This document shows positions 1 to 10,720 of a DNA stretch of 64,000 nt, one piece after another. Location: positions 1,598,622 through 1,662,621 of the forward strand of contig NC_068342.1 in NCBI RefSeq assembly GCF_014633365.1, written 5' to 3'. Made by a program: the position numbers and the translations under genes. Under the pieces are notes generated by a model. That model was not told the DNA's origin and made no database searches. It saw only the letters and a list, made by a program, of their open reading frames with translations. Position 1 is the first letter of the stretch. Every line of letters begins with the position of its first letter. This DNA comes from Diospyros lotus. Lineage: Eukaryota; Streptophyta; Magnoliopsida; Ericales; Ebenaceae.

Positions 1-133
1 TCCTTTCACCGTACATCTCGTGCGAAAAAGCTTATGTCGTTGAGTAGTATCTCCATTCTTTTGAGATAGCATTAACTTTCTCACTACACAGGTATATTGC
101 CCATGTCCATAATTTTCTTCGTCATCCTCCCTA

Positions 134-1336
134 TCAGGCCCCGCAATATACTTCCTCTTCAGCAACATCTTCCTCTTCCTTTTCTACAATGTTAATTGTT
201 TTCCTCCTTGGACAATCACTAGATCGATGCCCAACCTCATTGCACTTGAAACATTTTAAAATAATAGGCTTTGCATAAGGATTAGGGGATTTTGGAAGAT
301 TAGAAGTAGTACCTCGAATGTTTTCCCCCGTTGTAGCCTTATTAGGGTTGACTGTATGGGGTGGATTGGAGGGTTGCGCTCCTTGAACCGACTTGCCTTT
401 ATCAAAAGCTGGTTGTTTATTTTCATTCCCACTATACCGATGATAGTTGTCATTACGAGATCTCTCACTCAACATTAACTCAGCCTTTAAAGCTAAGTTC
501 CTTGCTTCTTGCACACTCAGAACCATTTGAACCCCAATTTTATCACGAATAGTAGGCTTCAATCCATTCAAGTAACGAGCTGATTGTTGATTGTCACTTT
601 CTGACAATTGGTTTCTCTCCGCCAATCGCAGAAACTCAGAGGTATATTCATTCACACTCTTCATTCCCTGTGCACATCTTTGATAAGCTTCAAACATATA
701 TTGTTCATAGTCAAGGGGAAAAAATCTACCTCTTAACAGCTGCTTCATTCGTCTCCATGTCTGAACTGGCAGTCAGCCTTCCCTCAATCTCGTTTCTCTT
801 AATCGCTCCCACCAAACAGATGCACCGGCTTTCAACCTGTAAGCCACTAACTTTACTTGTCGTTCATCTGGGATCTCCATGTATTCGAAAAAACGGTCAA
901 TCTCAATGATCCAATCCAGGAACCCCTCAATATCAAGATCTCCATTAAATGTAGGAATATCAACTTTTAGTTTATACTCATCGTTGCCCCAGTGGTTGTG
1001 CTGATGCGTATTCCTCCTAACCCCTCTACCACCAGGGTTAGCTATTGCTCGACCAAAATCATCATCTTCATCGCTATCTTCAATCACTGGTCTTCTAGGA
1101 TTAACAAGGACATGATTAATGGGTGATCTTCCCGCTCCGGCTTGATTCACCCCATTATTTAGGTTCCTGTCATCATCAACTCGTAGTAAGGTACCCAATT
1201 GGTTGCTATGTTGCTCCAATCGCTGCTGGATAGTACGAGTTACTTCCCGCTGTTCTTCGATTGCTCTCCAAACTGCGGACAACCCTTGATCACCGTCACG
1301 AGGCTGGTTGCTACCATTACCTTCAAGATTGGCCAT
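134..1336 (-). pseudogene. Broken gag of a Ty3/gypsy retrotransposon
   Basis: Gag forms the nucleoprotein core of the retrotransposon particle. From the ATG at 1336 the frame encodes a retrotransposon gag domain with the typical WWERLRE region near residues 175-182, then meets an in-frame TGA at 775-773. The same frame continues without a shift into a second half ending at 134. That half carries a CCHC zinc knuckle, C-x2-C-x4-H-x4-C (CFKCNEVGHRSSDC), about 30-45 residues before its end, followed by an acidic tail. The single TGA looks like a nonsense mutation of an ancestral sense codon. Left of about 145 the coding sense moves to another frame, which continues to the window edge in a stretch consistent with the gag-protease junction. 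That shift is either a mutation or a programmed frameshift. Mutation is likelier, because most plant gypsy elements use one frame. Confidence 0.88.
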
Positions 1337-1355
1337 CGGATTGGTTGATTAACCT

Positions 1356-1366
1356 CTCTGATACCA
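1356..1366 (-). other. Primer-binding site for initiator tRNA-Met
   Basis: The minus strand reads TGGTATCAGAG, which complements the 3' end of plant initiator methionyl tRNA. It begins two bases after the LTR end (CA) and about 20 bases before the gag ATG, the expected spacing for reverse-transcription priming. Confidence 0.85.
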
Positions 1367-1368
1367 CC

Positions 1369-1882
1369 TGACGCAGCGTGTAGCGTGTGTGTGAAAAAAT
1401 ACACCAAAATAAACCCTTGAAAGAGCAAACTTCAATGGCCGAAGCTTGGCTTTCAAGAAGACGCAAAAACAAGATTGTTTTGCTAAGAAAACCCAAATAG
1501 GTTACTGAAATTTGATTGATTAAAACTTGATTACAAACTCTAGATCCTAGGCATATTTATAGTATTTAGCTAATCCAAATCCATCTAATATTTGGAAAAC
1601 AAAATCCAACTAGAATCATAATAAAAATAAATCATAAATAAAAGTTAACTAGAATCCTAATAAAAATAAAATCCTAATCAAACACGAAATAGAATCCTAA
1701 ATCAAGTAGAAACAAGAAATAGAATCCTAAATCAAGTAGAAATATAAAGTAAAATCCTAAATCAAGTAGAATTCTAAAACCTAAGAAGTATTAAAATAAC
1801 ATTATGGCACTACTATTTTGGTGATACTGTTCTGGTTTGGTTGGGTCGGCCTTGAGCCGAGTCTTGATTGGTGACCGCATCA
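1369..1882 (-). repeat. 5' LTR of the gypsy element (about 514 bp)
   Basis: Its inner border is set by the primer-binding site. On the plus strand it starts TGACGC and the proposed outer end is GCATCA, giving near-inverted termini (TGACGC/TGATGC) and the required TG...CA ends. It holds a TATA-like AT-rich centre and a short internal repeat (AATCCTAAATCAAGTAGAA-like units at about 1684-1768). The inner end is well supported. The outer end is inferred, because the second LTR is not visible. Confidence 0.65.
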
Positions 1883-2433
1883 ATAAGTATGAAAGATATC
1901 CAGGCAACAATAATGGAATGATATTCAAAAGAAAGCAAATCAATTTTTCCATTTCCATAGACGCCTTCTCACTTTTCTGGAACATTCCATAAGATACCAT
2001 GAGAGATGTGGGCTTTATGGCTGACAATAATACCATGTATAAATCAGATGGAAATTAATGTTCACCCCTAAATTCATGGCTCTTGTTATTGGAGATGGTC
2101 CAATGAAAAAAAGTGCTATGTGGAGATGAAAGAAAAAGATTTTGCTCCTAGGCCAAAATTATGGATTGGTGTGTGGATTTTACTCATTACTCATCTCAAC
2201 TACCACCTTATGCTTCCATTTGTAAACAACCCAATGACTAAGGACAGTTCCAGTACAACAAGACTTCCACAAACCTGCAATGAGCAGCTGATAATGGAGC
2301 AAATAACTTTTACCCATTTGTGGGCAAAATTTTGACTTTCCCTTAGGCTATGTTTGATTCTGATTCATCAGTGGACTTTCTCTTTCCAAAGATTATACAG
2401 CAAGATTGACAGCAGTAATGAGAGAGAGATTAC
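1883..2433. other. Non-coding flank, probable intron of the DNA-glycosylase-like gene
   Basis: It lies between the retrotransposon LTR and the last visible glycosylase exon. I searched the minus strand by eye for the conserved continuation of the glycosylase fold and found none. A putative donor GTAATC sits at 2433-2428, so this is best read as intron sequence interrupted by the retrotransposon. Confidence 0.5.
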
Positions 2434-3584
2434 TGGCAGTTGCAGAGTAGGATGCACTTGACCATGTCCTCGAACAATGTTGGAGACCTAAACACTCTCC
2501 CGAAGCCTCTTTCCTTAGCCTCTCCATGCATCTCCTGAAACTCCTTAACAATCTCCTCTTCCATCTCCGACAACCTCAGCATTCGCCTCACTTGAGCCTA
2601 CCAATCCACATCAACCAAACCGGGAGCAAAACAGATTTACATCTATATATGTAGTGATAATTAGAGAAACCTATCTGAAATTTGACATAATATTTACTTT
2701 CCATTAAACTTCTTACTATTGCTACAAAAAACTTACCTGAATTGTTTTTAATCTAACAAATATCTCCCTAAGATCTAGATCATTAGGCAGAAAAATTCTG
2801 CAAAAATTGTCAACACACCTTCCAAATGTAGAGAAAATGTTTGCAGAATTACAAATCCAAAAAAAATAAGAAGTTTTAGGCATCAAAAAGTCAACTTTGA
2901 AGGATAATTTTGGATACCCCTCAAATAATATTTTCTTTAAACTTGTAACTTTGTCAACATCTTCTGTAAAGGTGTTGACTATTTTCCCTGATCTTTCTTT
3001 TATGAAAACTTATGTATCATTGTTAGGTTGAAGATAATCTAACTACATTTCTGTAAACAGAAAATTTATGGAGAGTGAATATTATGCGAAACCTCAATAG
3101 GTTTAGGGGTCGTGTTTGTGTAATTATCCCTTACACAAGTGTGCATACATACCAGTAACGATTGTTGGTGCTGAAGTGAGAGAGAATCGGCGTCCAGAAC
3201 ACTGAGATGAAGGACAGAACGAGGGGACTGAGATGGCTGAGAGATGCGTACGAGAACGGAGCCGCCATTGCCGCAATAGTCACCAGGATCGAGTCGAAGC
3301 GGGCGCGTTAGGGTTTTCGATTGGGAGTCCCACTGGTTGGGGGCCATCATGAACAGCCCGTGGCTGCACACCGCCTTCTCGAGATCAAACGTCGCAGCCG
3401 CATTCCCTAACGGCAGCTCCACCACCACGTGGCGGCAGCCCCCGCCGCCTGCGGTGGCTATTGGCGTCCCCATTTGGTAACCCTTGCTTGGTAACGGCAG
3501 GTTTGAAACGGCGGCGTTACCGTGGCGGTCAAAATGGATGGGTAAACTAAGGGCCTGTTTGGGAGGCCGAGCATGGGAAAGCAA
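2434..3584 (-). CDS. HhH-GPD DNA-glycosylase-like protein, 5' exons only (partial)
   Basis: Two exons are visible. Exon 1 is open from 3584 and ends at 3153 before a GTATGT donor. Exon 2 is 2434-2597 after a TAG acceptor, in phase. Exon 1 contains an LEKAVCSHGLFMMAPNQWD stretch and exon 2 contains FGRVFRSPTLFEDMVKCILL. By memory both are hallmarks of plant 'DNA glycosylase superfamily' proteins (At3g50880-like), which carry an HhH-GPD base-excision-repair fold. The catalytic helix-hairpin-helix part would be in later exons not seen here. The first in-frame ATG is at 3473-3471. The open frame upstream of it runs into a Tourist-like TIR at 3551, so the native N-terminus may be altered. The gypsy element at 1-1882 probably sits in the next intron. 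Whether the gene is still functional cannot be told. Confidence 0.72.
3551..3566 (+). repeat. Candidate Tourist-like MITE terminus
   Basis: GGGCCTGTTTGGGAGG directly follows TAA at 3548-3550, matching the TIR style and TAA target of PIF/Harbinger (Tourist) MITEs. I could not find the opposite terminus, so this is only a candidate border, set immediately 5' of the glycosylase-like exon. Confidence 0.4.
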
Positions 3585-3599
3585 TTTTTATGCATTTTT

Positions 3600-6500
3600 C
3601 GTGTAGTTTTTGCCAATATTTTGAAGATTTTTTTTAAATACTACCTGTCCAAATATATTTAAAAATAATACATGTTTTAAATTATTTTAATTTTTTTTTT
3701 TACATCAGCATCAAGTCATGGTTTGTCAAATGAACTGTATTAGTTAAAATTGATAATCAATATAAAAAATTTATAGTAATTTGTAAAGAGGGTTTTGGGG
3801 TGGATCACCACCAAATCCAAATAATGAATATGCTCTCAATTAATGTTTCTCGAATCCAAGGTATCCCTAGTGATCTCGAGTTTAAATTTGTCTAAACTTG
3901 CTCAACTTGTAAATGAAAATAGGGTTTTAGTTTATCGACAAATTCTTCGATACTCAAGTCAATCACTATACTCAATATTAAATAATACAACAGCAATACA
4001 ATTAATGAGTAATTAATAGAATACGTAATTTCTTAAAAATCATACCCTTATATAAACTTATTAAGAAATCAATAAAGGAATGAAAATAAATCACGTGGAT
4101 GATCAAATTTAATCCCCTCAATTAACTTGGAGAACCCACATTGCCACATGGGAATGGGCTTGGGCCTGATCCTTTTTTTGTCTTCTTGATTTGGATAACT
4201 TTGAGTTAATATTTAAACATATTTTAGATTTAGATTCGACTCTTCAAGTTTAATCTTATTGGACTTTTCAATTAAATCTAAATTGATAGACTTAAATGTT
4301 ATCTCATATATATATATATATATTTTTCTTAGAGTCGAGATGCCCGTCATCAATTTGCTAATTCCTATCAAAATTATAATATTATATTTTAAATATTTTT
4401 TGTATTTTAAAATAAAAACCAAAATTTCAAATTAAAAATGTGACAAATGTTAATGATTAAGTAAAAAGTAATCACTTCTCAGATCAAGCGATTAGATAAA
4501 CAATATGTTGGTATCAATCTAGTGGATTGTGAATTCGATATTTGTCCTCCATAAAGATTAAATGCTTAATCTGTGATTTATTTCTTATAATATAATCAAG
4601 ACACGAACATTGAGAGTCGTGCAAAAAAAAAAATCAAAATTAAAGAGAATCTAATTACAATCATTGTATCATCTTGTGAAATTGAAACTAAAGCCATTGC
4701 CATAAATCATGTGCTTTATCTCAACGGTTGGGATCAAATCTCAATTGGTAAAGTCAATGCTATTAGGTTGGGATTAAATCATTGTTTCAAGCATCTAATA
4801 AAAAGTCATCTGGCCCTTCATGCTGGTTAATGATCTTTCCCTGTCAGATGTGATTTCTCTATCACCCATCGCTTGCTTTATCATGAGATTGATCATTATG
4901 TTACACATTTATTTTTTTTTAAAGAAAAAAGATCATCATTAATTGAAATTTTATATTAAAAATTAATTTAATCGATAAAGTATACTTAAAGTGATTCAAT
5001 TAAATTTTTGAGTATAAATCTACTTCAATATTTATTTATATGTGATATAAAGAGATATGAAGACGTTGGAGAGAAAAAAACACAAGAGGAATGAGATTGC
5101 AGACGTTGATGAAAGGAGACAACAAACGCCAACGAAAGTCGGGAGACCAAGAGATGTGGTCACTGGGGGGAGAAAGGAGACCAAAAGCAAGAGACGTCAA
5201 ATGCATGGTTGTCGGTTAGGGGGGGGGGCGACATTGCTCAGTGCTCATGTAGGACAACGGGAAAAAGAGAAAAAGAAAAAGAGAGGAAAAGCTACTATTG
5301 GTTGCGTTATTGTCGCCTAGGGCTTCACCAACTCTTTAAGTTGGCCTTGGAGAGTTCTAAGTTTAGGGGGGTGAGTGTCCAATTGGTTTAGTTATCGAAT
5401 TAGCTAAATTGTTCAAATTGAATGGATTAAAATTGATCAAATATATGCTCAAACTAAATAATTGAAAAAAATCAAACTAATCGAAAAAAACCAAAATTTT
5501 GATTAAAAATGCATCATTTTTTTATATTTCAATTAATTTAGTTATTTTAATTTTTTTCAATACGAAAATTGAACTGAATCAAGATAATTGAAATTACTAA
5601 ACTTAAAAATCAAATTGAATTGATCTACAGCTTAAAAATAACTTCGACCAGTTCAATTCAATTATTCGTATTTAATCAAAATGTTGCTCACCCTACATAA
5701 GTTATTGAGTCACTTAAAAAAAGTGTTCATTAACAAAATTGTAGGGATAATATGTCATTCTCTTCTATCCAAAATATATTTTTTTTAAAAGAAAGAGAAA
5801 CTAATTAAAATACATAAATATTTTTGGATTGTTTTGATATATTAGTACCCACTAACAATTCATTTAAGAAAACATTTTTTAAAAGATAGAGAGAGCACCT
5901 AACTGGCAAAATATATGTTTTAACTATTATATTTTTTTTTTCATTTAGACACTCAAATTTTTTATTATTTTAAAAACACTCATTAACTTGCAATTTTGAG
6001 TCAATTGTATATTTAAATGTTTTATCATTTTAATTATACCCGTGAATCCATTGTTCTCAACAAATTTGGCACAATGTGAAATTGATTCGAAATTGTGTAG
6101 TTCAATGGTGTAATTGAAATAACAAAAAATTTAGAAATTCAATTAACTCGAGATTGTATAGTATAGTGGTGTATTTGAATCAATAAAAAGTTTAAATATT
6201 TAAATAAAAATAACGTGCAAGTACATAAATTAAAATATGTATTTAACACATTTAATTAGAATACATAATTTTTTTCGAATTGTCCGACACTTCATTTAAA
6301 ACAAAAAAACTTAGATAATTATAAAATTTGATATTCTGAATCTTTTTTTATTATTTTTATATTAAATAACAGATTACATCCAACAATAACTGGTTCGAAA
6401 TAATAAATAGAAGAATCTGTTTGGGCATCAACCTTTAAACAAGAAACATGGGAGGGACAAAATTGACATTTGTGGCCCATTTTGTTTGTTTTGCAAGTGC

Positions 6501-7566
6501 AATAGGGATGCAACTTTAATCAAATAACCCACCTTGGTTGGATCACCCTTTTCTCTTAACTTTAACAAAAGCCAAGATCCCAGGCTGCTTTTAATAATCC
6601 CTCACTCTTAAAAGTTTTGATCACCATCGTAGAAATAGTAAATTACATTATCATGTCCTTTTTTAGTTTTAACCTAAAAATTTTGAAAATATTCTAGTTA
6701 ACACATAATATTTAATCAGAATTATCCTACTCTCTCTAAAATCTATAATCCATCACGCCTTCATTTTAAGTGGATTAACAGATGAATCATGTACCAAACT
6801 GTTGAATACATATGACAAACTGAATTCTACTATAGGATTAAAAAACTTCACCGAGAGGTTTATAGAATATGGTCGAAAAGATCAAAATATTTTTGCCCAA
6901 AATACAAATATGTAAGGAATGTCACTGTCCAGCCTCGCCTCTCTCATCTCTCTCTTTTTCCAAGGCCGTACGACTATCAACACTGTCGCCTTGCAACCTA
7001 TCGTTGCATCCAACGAGACAATGACAGCGAGACGACGATGCGATGGCACAAAACGAAGGCAACAATGTTGGCGGTTAGAGATCGCATGACCTTGAGAAAA
7101 GGAAAAGAGGAATTAGGCAAAGGCTGGGCAATGAGATTTAGATCTTTTTGACCCTTTTGATAAGCTTAATCTGATGGGCAAAGTAAAACATTATTTATGT
7201 TGTTGTGAAAGTTATTTTATACAGTCTCATAAAGTGTAGGCTCTTGTAATTTATATATCAAATAAAAAATATTATATATATATAAATATATACATTATAA
7301 ATTATGCCTATCTTGTCCATCATTTCACCTATTTATTAACATATTGGCGTAGGTGAAATCATGGGAAAATGTGTGTCAAAGTTCAAAAGTTGGATATTTT
7401 GTCCCCCATTTGGATAGGAGAGGGAAAAGCAAGATCAAGTACAATGATTATGAACATAATTTTTAATTGATGCTGTAATTACATATGAGAAGTGATGTGA
7501 CATTTAATTATAATATTTTTAATAATAATAGCGATCATAGTAATCGCCGCAAATAAACAATCATAA
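3600..7566. other. AT-rich intergenic region with degenerate repeats
   Basis: No conserved protein was recognised on either strand. It contains an AT microsatellite near 4305-4323, a G-run at 5220-5228, a GC-richer open stretch at 5057-5390 with no recognisable domain, a foldback element (5926-6250) and a GC-richer island near 6930-7110. A run at 5395-5690 resembles the segment at 62690-62840 (AAT/TTGAT-rich, with 'CGAACC'-type words) and is probably a dispersed repeat. Confidence 0.6.
5926..6250. repeat. Foldback-type inverted repeat element
   Basis: The left half (5926-6060) and right half (6080-6250) are imperfect reverse complements. Left words such as TTTATCATTTTAATTATACC mirror right words such as GGTGTAATTGAAATAACA. 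It resembles the element at 52390-52860 in content and layout, so both look like copies of one long-TIR, non-autonomous repeat family. Confidence 0.55.
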
Positions 7567-9519
7567 TCATGGGTCCCCATTGCTAGTTGGACAAGCTTGC
7601 ACTAATTTCCTGAGGTTCTCAATGATCATGACCAGTTTAGTGTTGAGACGATTGACAAAGCACTTTGGCAGCCACCCTGCAGGATCCAACTGCAAATGTT
7701 TTCCAAAATGGGAAGAGCTATCAGAGCTTGTTTAGCTTATGAAAGTAGACATTGAGATGCAATTTCATTTGATTTTTGGTCTATTAGAGAACCCATTTGT
7801 AAAAGGCTCATTTGATGTTGTTTGTGTAAAATTTCTCTTTTTGCTGTGTTATTAATTTTTCAGTTATAGAAAAAAAAAAACTATATATTTTTTTAAAAAA
7901 TATATCAAGTCTTTATTCTATGATAAATTACACTTAAAACCTTTAAAATTTGATAAAAAGATAAATTTCAAACATTTAAGAAATAACAATAACATTTCCT
8001 TACTTTACAATTCTAATTATGGTTTCCACTTTATCATTGTTAAAAGTATTATTATTATAACAAAAATACTCTCACATTTTTTTTCACCTTTTATTTTATT
8101 TATTTAGAATTAGTCAGAATCTGATAGTTTAGGAGAGAAACTGACAAACAAGCAATCGAATTCTAGCTATTTTTCAAATGAGGAGAAGAGATGGGAAGAG
8201 AAAATGTGACCGTACTTTGTAATAACAAAATTTTTAACATTTATAAAGTAATAGTGAGAGAAAAGTAAATACAAAGTATTCTCATGACATGAGGTGTATA
8301 TGTCCTTTTATCAAATATCAAGAGCAGTGATTGTAATTTACCCTTATCCTATTACGTGGGTAATGTTAGAATTCTAACTTTATGTCTATCTACAACATTA
8401 TCTTTTATAAGAAAATGGAGAAGATTTTAGTTTTGAAAATAACAAAAATAAAAGAATTAGAAACACAGGAATGGGGACCAAATAATTTACCTGAACAACA
8501 TAGGTGACCATGCAGGAGTCATCATCAAGCTTCTCAACTACCCAGCCTGACTGAAGCAGGAGTCCTCTAATGGCATTGTTTTGCTTTGGGTGGAGTCCAG
8601 CTGCTATTTCTTTGGGCAGTGAAGCAACTGCTACCACCTGCACACACACAATTCCTAACTCTCAATACTAAAAAACAGCAAATCTGGCCTCACAGAAGAT
8701 ACCATCCTGAAAGAACTAAACCTCGTGTAATGGGATAAAGGCATGATATATTAAAGTTTCTTAAGTTTTGGACTGCTTACCAGAGTGCCATCATCCATGC
8801 ATTCGCGTCGCTCATAAACTATGAACTCTCTGTTCCTGAATAGAGGCTTCGAGTTCTCCCCGAACCTCAGCCGGATGATACTGAGGTTATCTTCAAGATC
8901 TTTGATGTACCTTGCTTCCACCAAATCAGAGTCCCATTGCTGCCCCAGTAATGCAAAACAAATACATTAATTGGACTTCCATGGAAGATGATGAATTTCT
9001 ATGTTTGTTTTTTTTTCCATATTGAAGATAGAAAGTAAGATTCTACGATCAAATAAAGATCCAATCATTTAACAGAGTACTGATGTTCTTGATGATTATG
9101 GTGAGGAAAGGTTGAAGATTATGCTACCTTTGCAGCATCGATTGCATTGGCCACAGTGATGAACTGTTGGGGAGAGACTGATCTGAGGAGCCAGCGGCTG
9201 CGGAAAGTGTGAAGAGAGCCAGACCTGCGCTTGGAGATCTCAACTCCATTGTCAAGAGTGACAATCTTCCAGCCATCGTTGCCATATCCAACCCTGTTGG
9301 AGTCTGAAGCAGACAACAGCTCCTGAATGCAGTTCTCACTTGCAAAGAACACATACCTTCTCAGGGAATCCTCGCTGATGGACCTTTAAGAGCAACCCAG
9401 AGAAAAAGCAATAAGAACACAGAGAAACAAGAAAACCCAATTGCCAGAGATCAAAAACAGTGAATGTAACAGTGTCATTACCAGGATCTAGAGCAAGGTG
9501 CAGCTGGGCTATTGCTCAT
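7567..9519 (-). CDS. START-domain lipid-binding protein (240 aa, five coding exons)
   Basis: Coding exons, 5' to 3' on the minus strand: 9519-9482, 9383-9128, 8939-8781, 8637-8491 and 7689-7567 (TGA). All borders are GT/AG and the frame closes to 240 codons. The ATG starts MSNSPAAPCSRSW. A further 3' splice site (AG at 9559-9558) upstream of the ATG implies a 5'-UTR intron. The product is almost entirely a START/Bet v1-like fold: WKIVTLDNGVEISKRRSG, then QWDSDLVEARYIKDL, then REFIVYERR and WLPKCFVNRL near the C-terminus. START proteins bind lipids in a hydrophobic pocket. No transit peptide, homeodomain or membrane segment is visible, so a soluble lipid carrier or sensor is likely; the ligand is unknown. 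By memory the size fits At5g49800-type proteins. Confidence 0.9.
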
Positions 9520-9590
9520 CTCTCTGTTGTGTCAGCTGCTTCCAAATACTCTTGTCACTGCAAGGAAAGAGGACGATTGGAAGCAGATAT

Positions 9591-9629
<39 letters not shown>

Positions 9630-9720
9630 GTTTTAGGAGGATGGGAACAGTAGAATAATATGAAGTGGCAGAGGTGATTGAAGCACATGGAATGCCAGAG
9701 GCAAGTCCATGATTAGAACT
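9520..9720 (-). promoter_or_regulatory. 5'-UTR exon, UTR intron acceptor and (GA)n tract upstream of the START gene
   Basis: On the minus strand, TTTCCTTGCAG at about 9568-9558 precedes a leader exon (9557-9520) joined to the ATG. Just upstream, 9594-9626 is a pure GA repeat, which reads as CT on the sense strand. Pyrimidine tracts of this kind are common in plant leaders and core promoters. The transcription start is not determined. Confidence 0.5.
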
Positions 9721-10720
9721 GACCTCTATTATCTCTATCTCTATCTCTCTCACACACATAAGAAAGAAAGCCACCAACACACCATGTGCATCATCTTCCC
9801 CACCCTTGAGCCATGGAGCTCTCTTTTAGAAGGAAAGAATCTCTTTTATCTTAGAGAAAGGGCAGTGAGAAAAGGACCAAAACAAAACTAAAGGCAAACG
9901 AATAAGAGTTACAAACCTCATTTATGGTTCACCTAAATTTGCCTGGTTATCGGTGACAAAGAGCACCCCAATACTGTCTCCTAATCACGTGCCTACATAA
10001 GCTAATTTAGCATGCCAAACTGCAAGAATGGACAAACCTTGTCATAATCTATTGGTTTGGCTGCTCATTTGGAAGCATGAGTGGCTGTACTTTCTCCCCA
10101 TCATTCATCCATGCTCTCTCTTCACATTATTAAAAACTAAACAAAATAAAACAAACAAAATAAAAAAAAAAGGGCTTACATACTGATGCTCAAATAAAAA
10201 TTGAACCAGATACCAAATCCAACAAAGCGAGAAAGGTCAATGATCAAACGGGTTAAAACTCAAAATGGAAGGATTCAAGGGTCAATAGTCATGCCGGAAT
10301 CGATCCAGTCTGATTTTCAAAACATTGTTGCATGTACTACTTTGAGAAAGATAATTTATGCATTTTTCCTGCATTTGCGAGCTGGGTTTTGGATTGATTC
10401 TCTTGGTTTTCGCTCAAATCCAGGGGCATGGTGTTGTAAAGGTAGCAAGCCCACATTAAAATTATTGCAACCAAGCAATAAGAAATAGAAGTGGCAATCG
10501 TCTTCAAAATATAAGAAAACAAATTTTCTTCCATAATAAAATTGACAGTAATCTTCAACTTGTTTGCCTAAGAAAAAAAAAAAACAAAAAAAAGAGGAAA
10601 GAAACAAACTGGACTGAACAAACACCTATAAGAGATGAATCTTCTTGTCATGCGGCATTATTTTCCAAATTAAACAAAGAATAAATATGGAACAGTGGAA
10701 ATTGTAGCTGCATGAAATAT
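9721..10720. other. Intergenic region between START gene and CCR-like gene
   Basis: Both neighbours are on the minus strand, so this holds the START promoter and the 3' region of the CCR-like gene. An ATCACGTGCC G-box-like CACGTG occurs at about 9984-9993. No coding region was recognised. Confidence 0.5.

Larger units (their letters stand above)
1..1882 (-). mobile_element. 5' part of a Ty3/gypsy LTR retrotransposon (LTR, PBS, gag, start of pol)
   Basis: Read on the minus strand, the element runs LTR (1369-1882), primer-binding site (about 1356-1366), a short leader, then a gag ORF from an ATG at 1336 with a CCHC knuckle. It runs off the left window edge as protease coding begins. The order LTR-PBS-gag is the normal 5' end of an LTR retrotransposon, and the gag resembles plant Ty3/gypsy elements (family knowledge). 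The other LTR and the target duplication lie outside the window, so completeness cannot be judged. Gag is broken by a stop and by a frame change, so this copy is probably dead. Confidence 0.88.

Noticed and set aside
5057..5391. Basic open frame (87 codons)
   Set aside because: Lys/Arg-rich low-complexity translation with no family resemblance, in intergenic repeat-like DNA.
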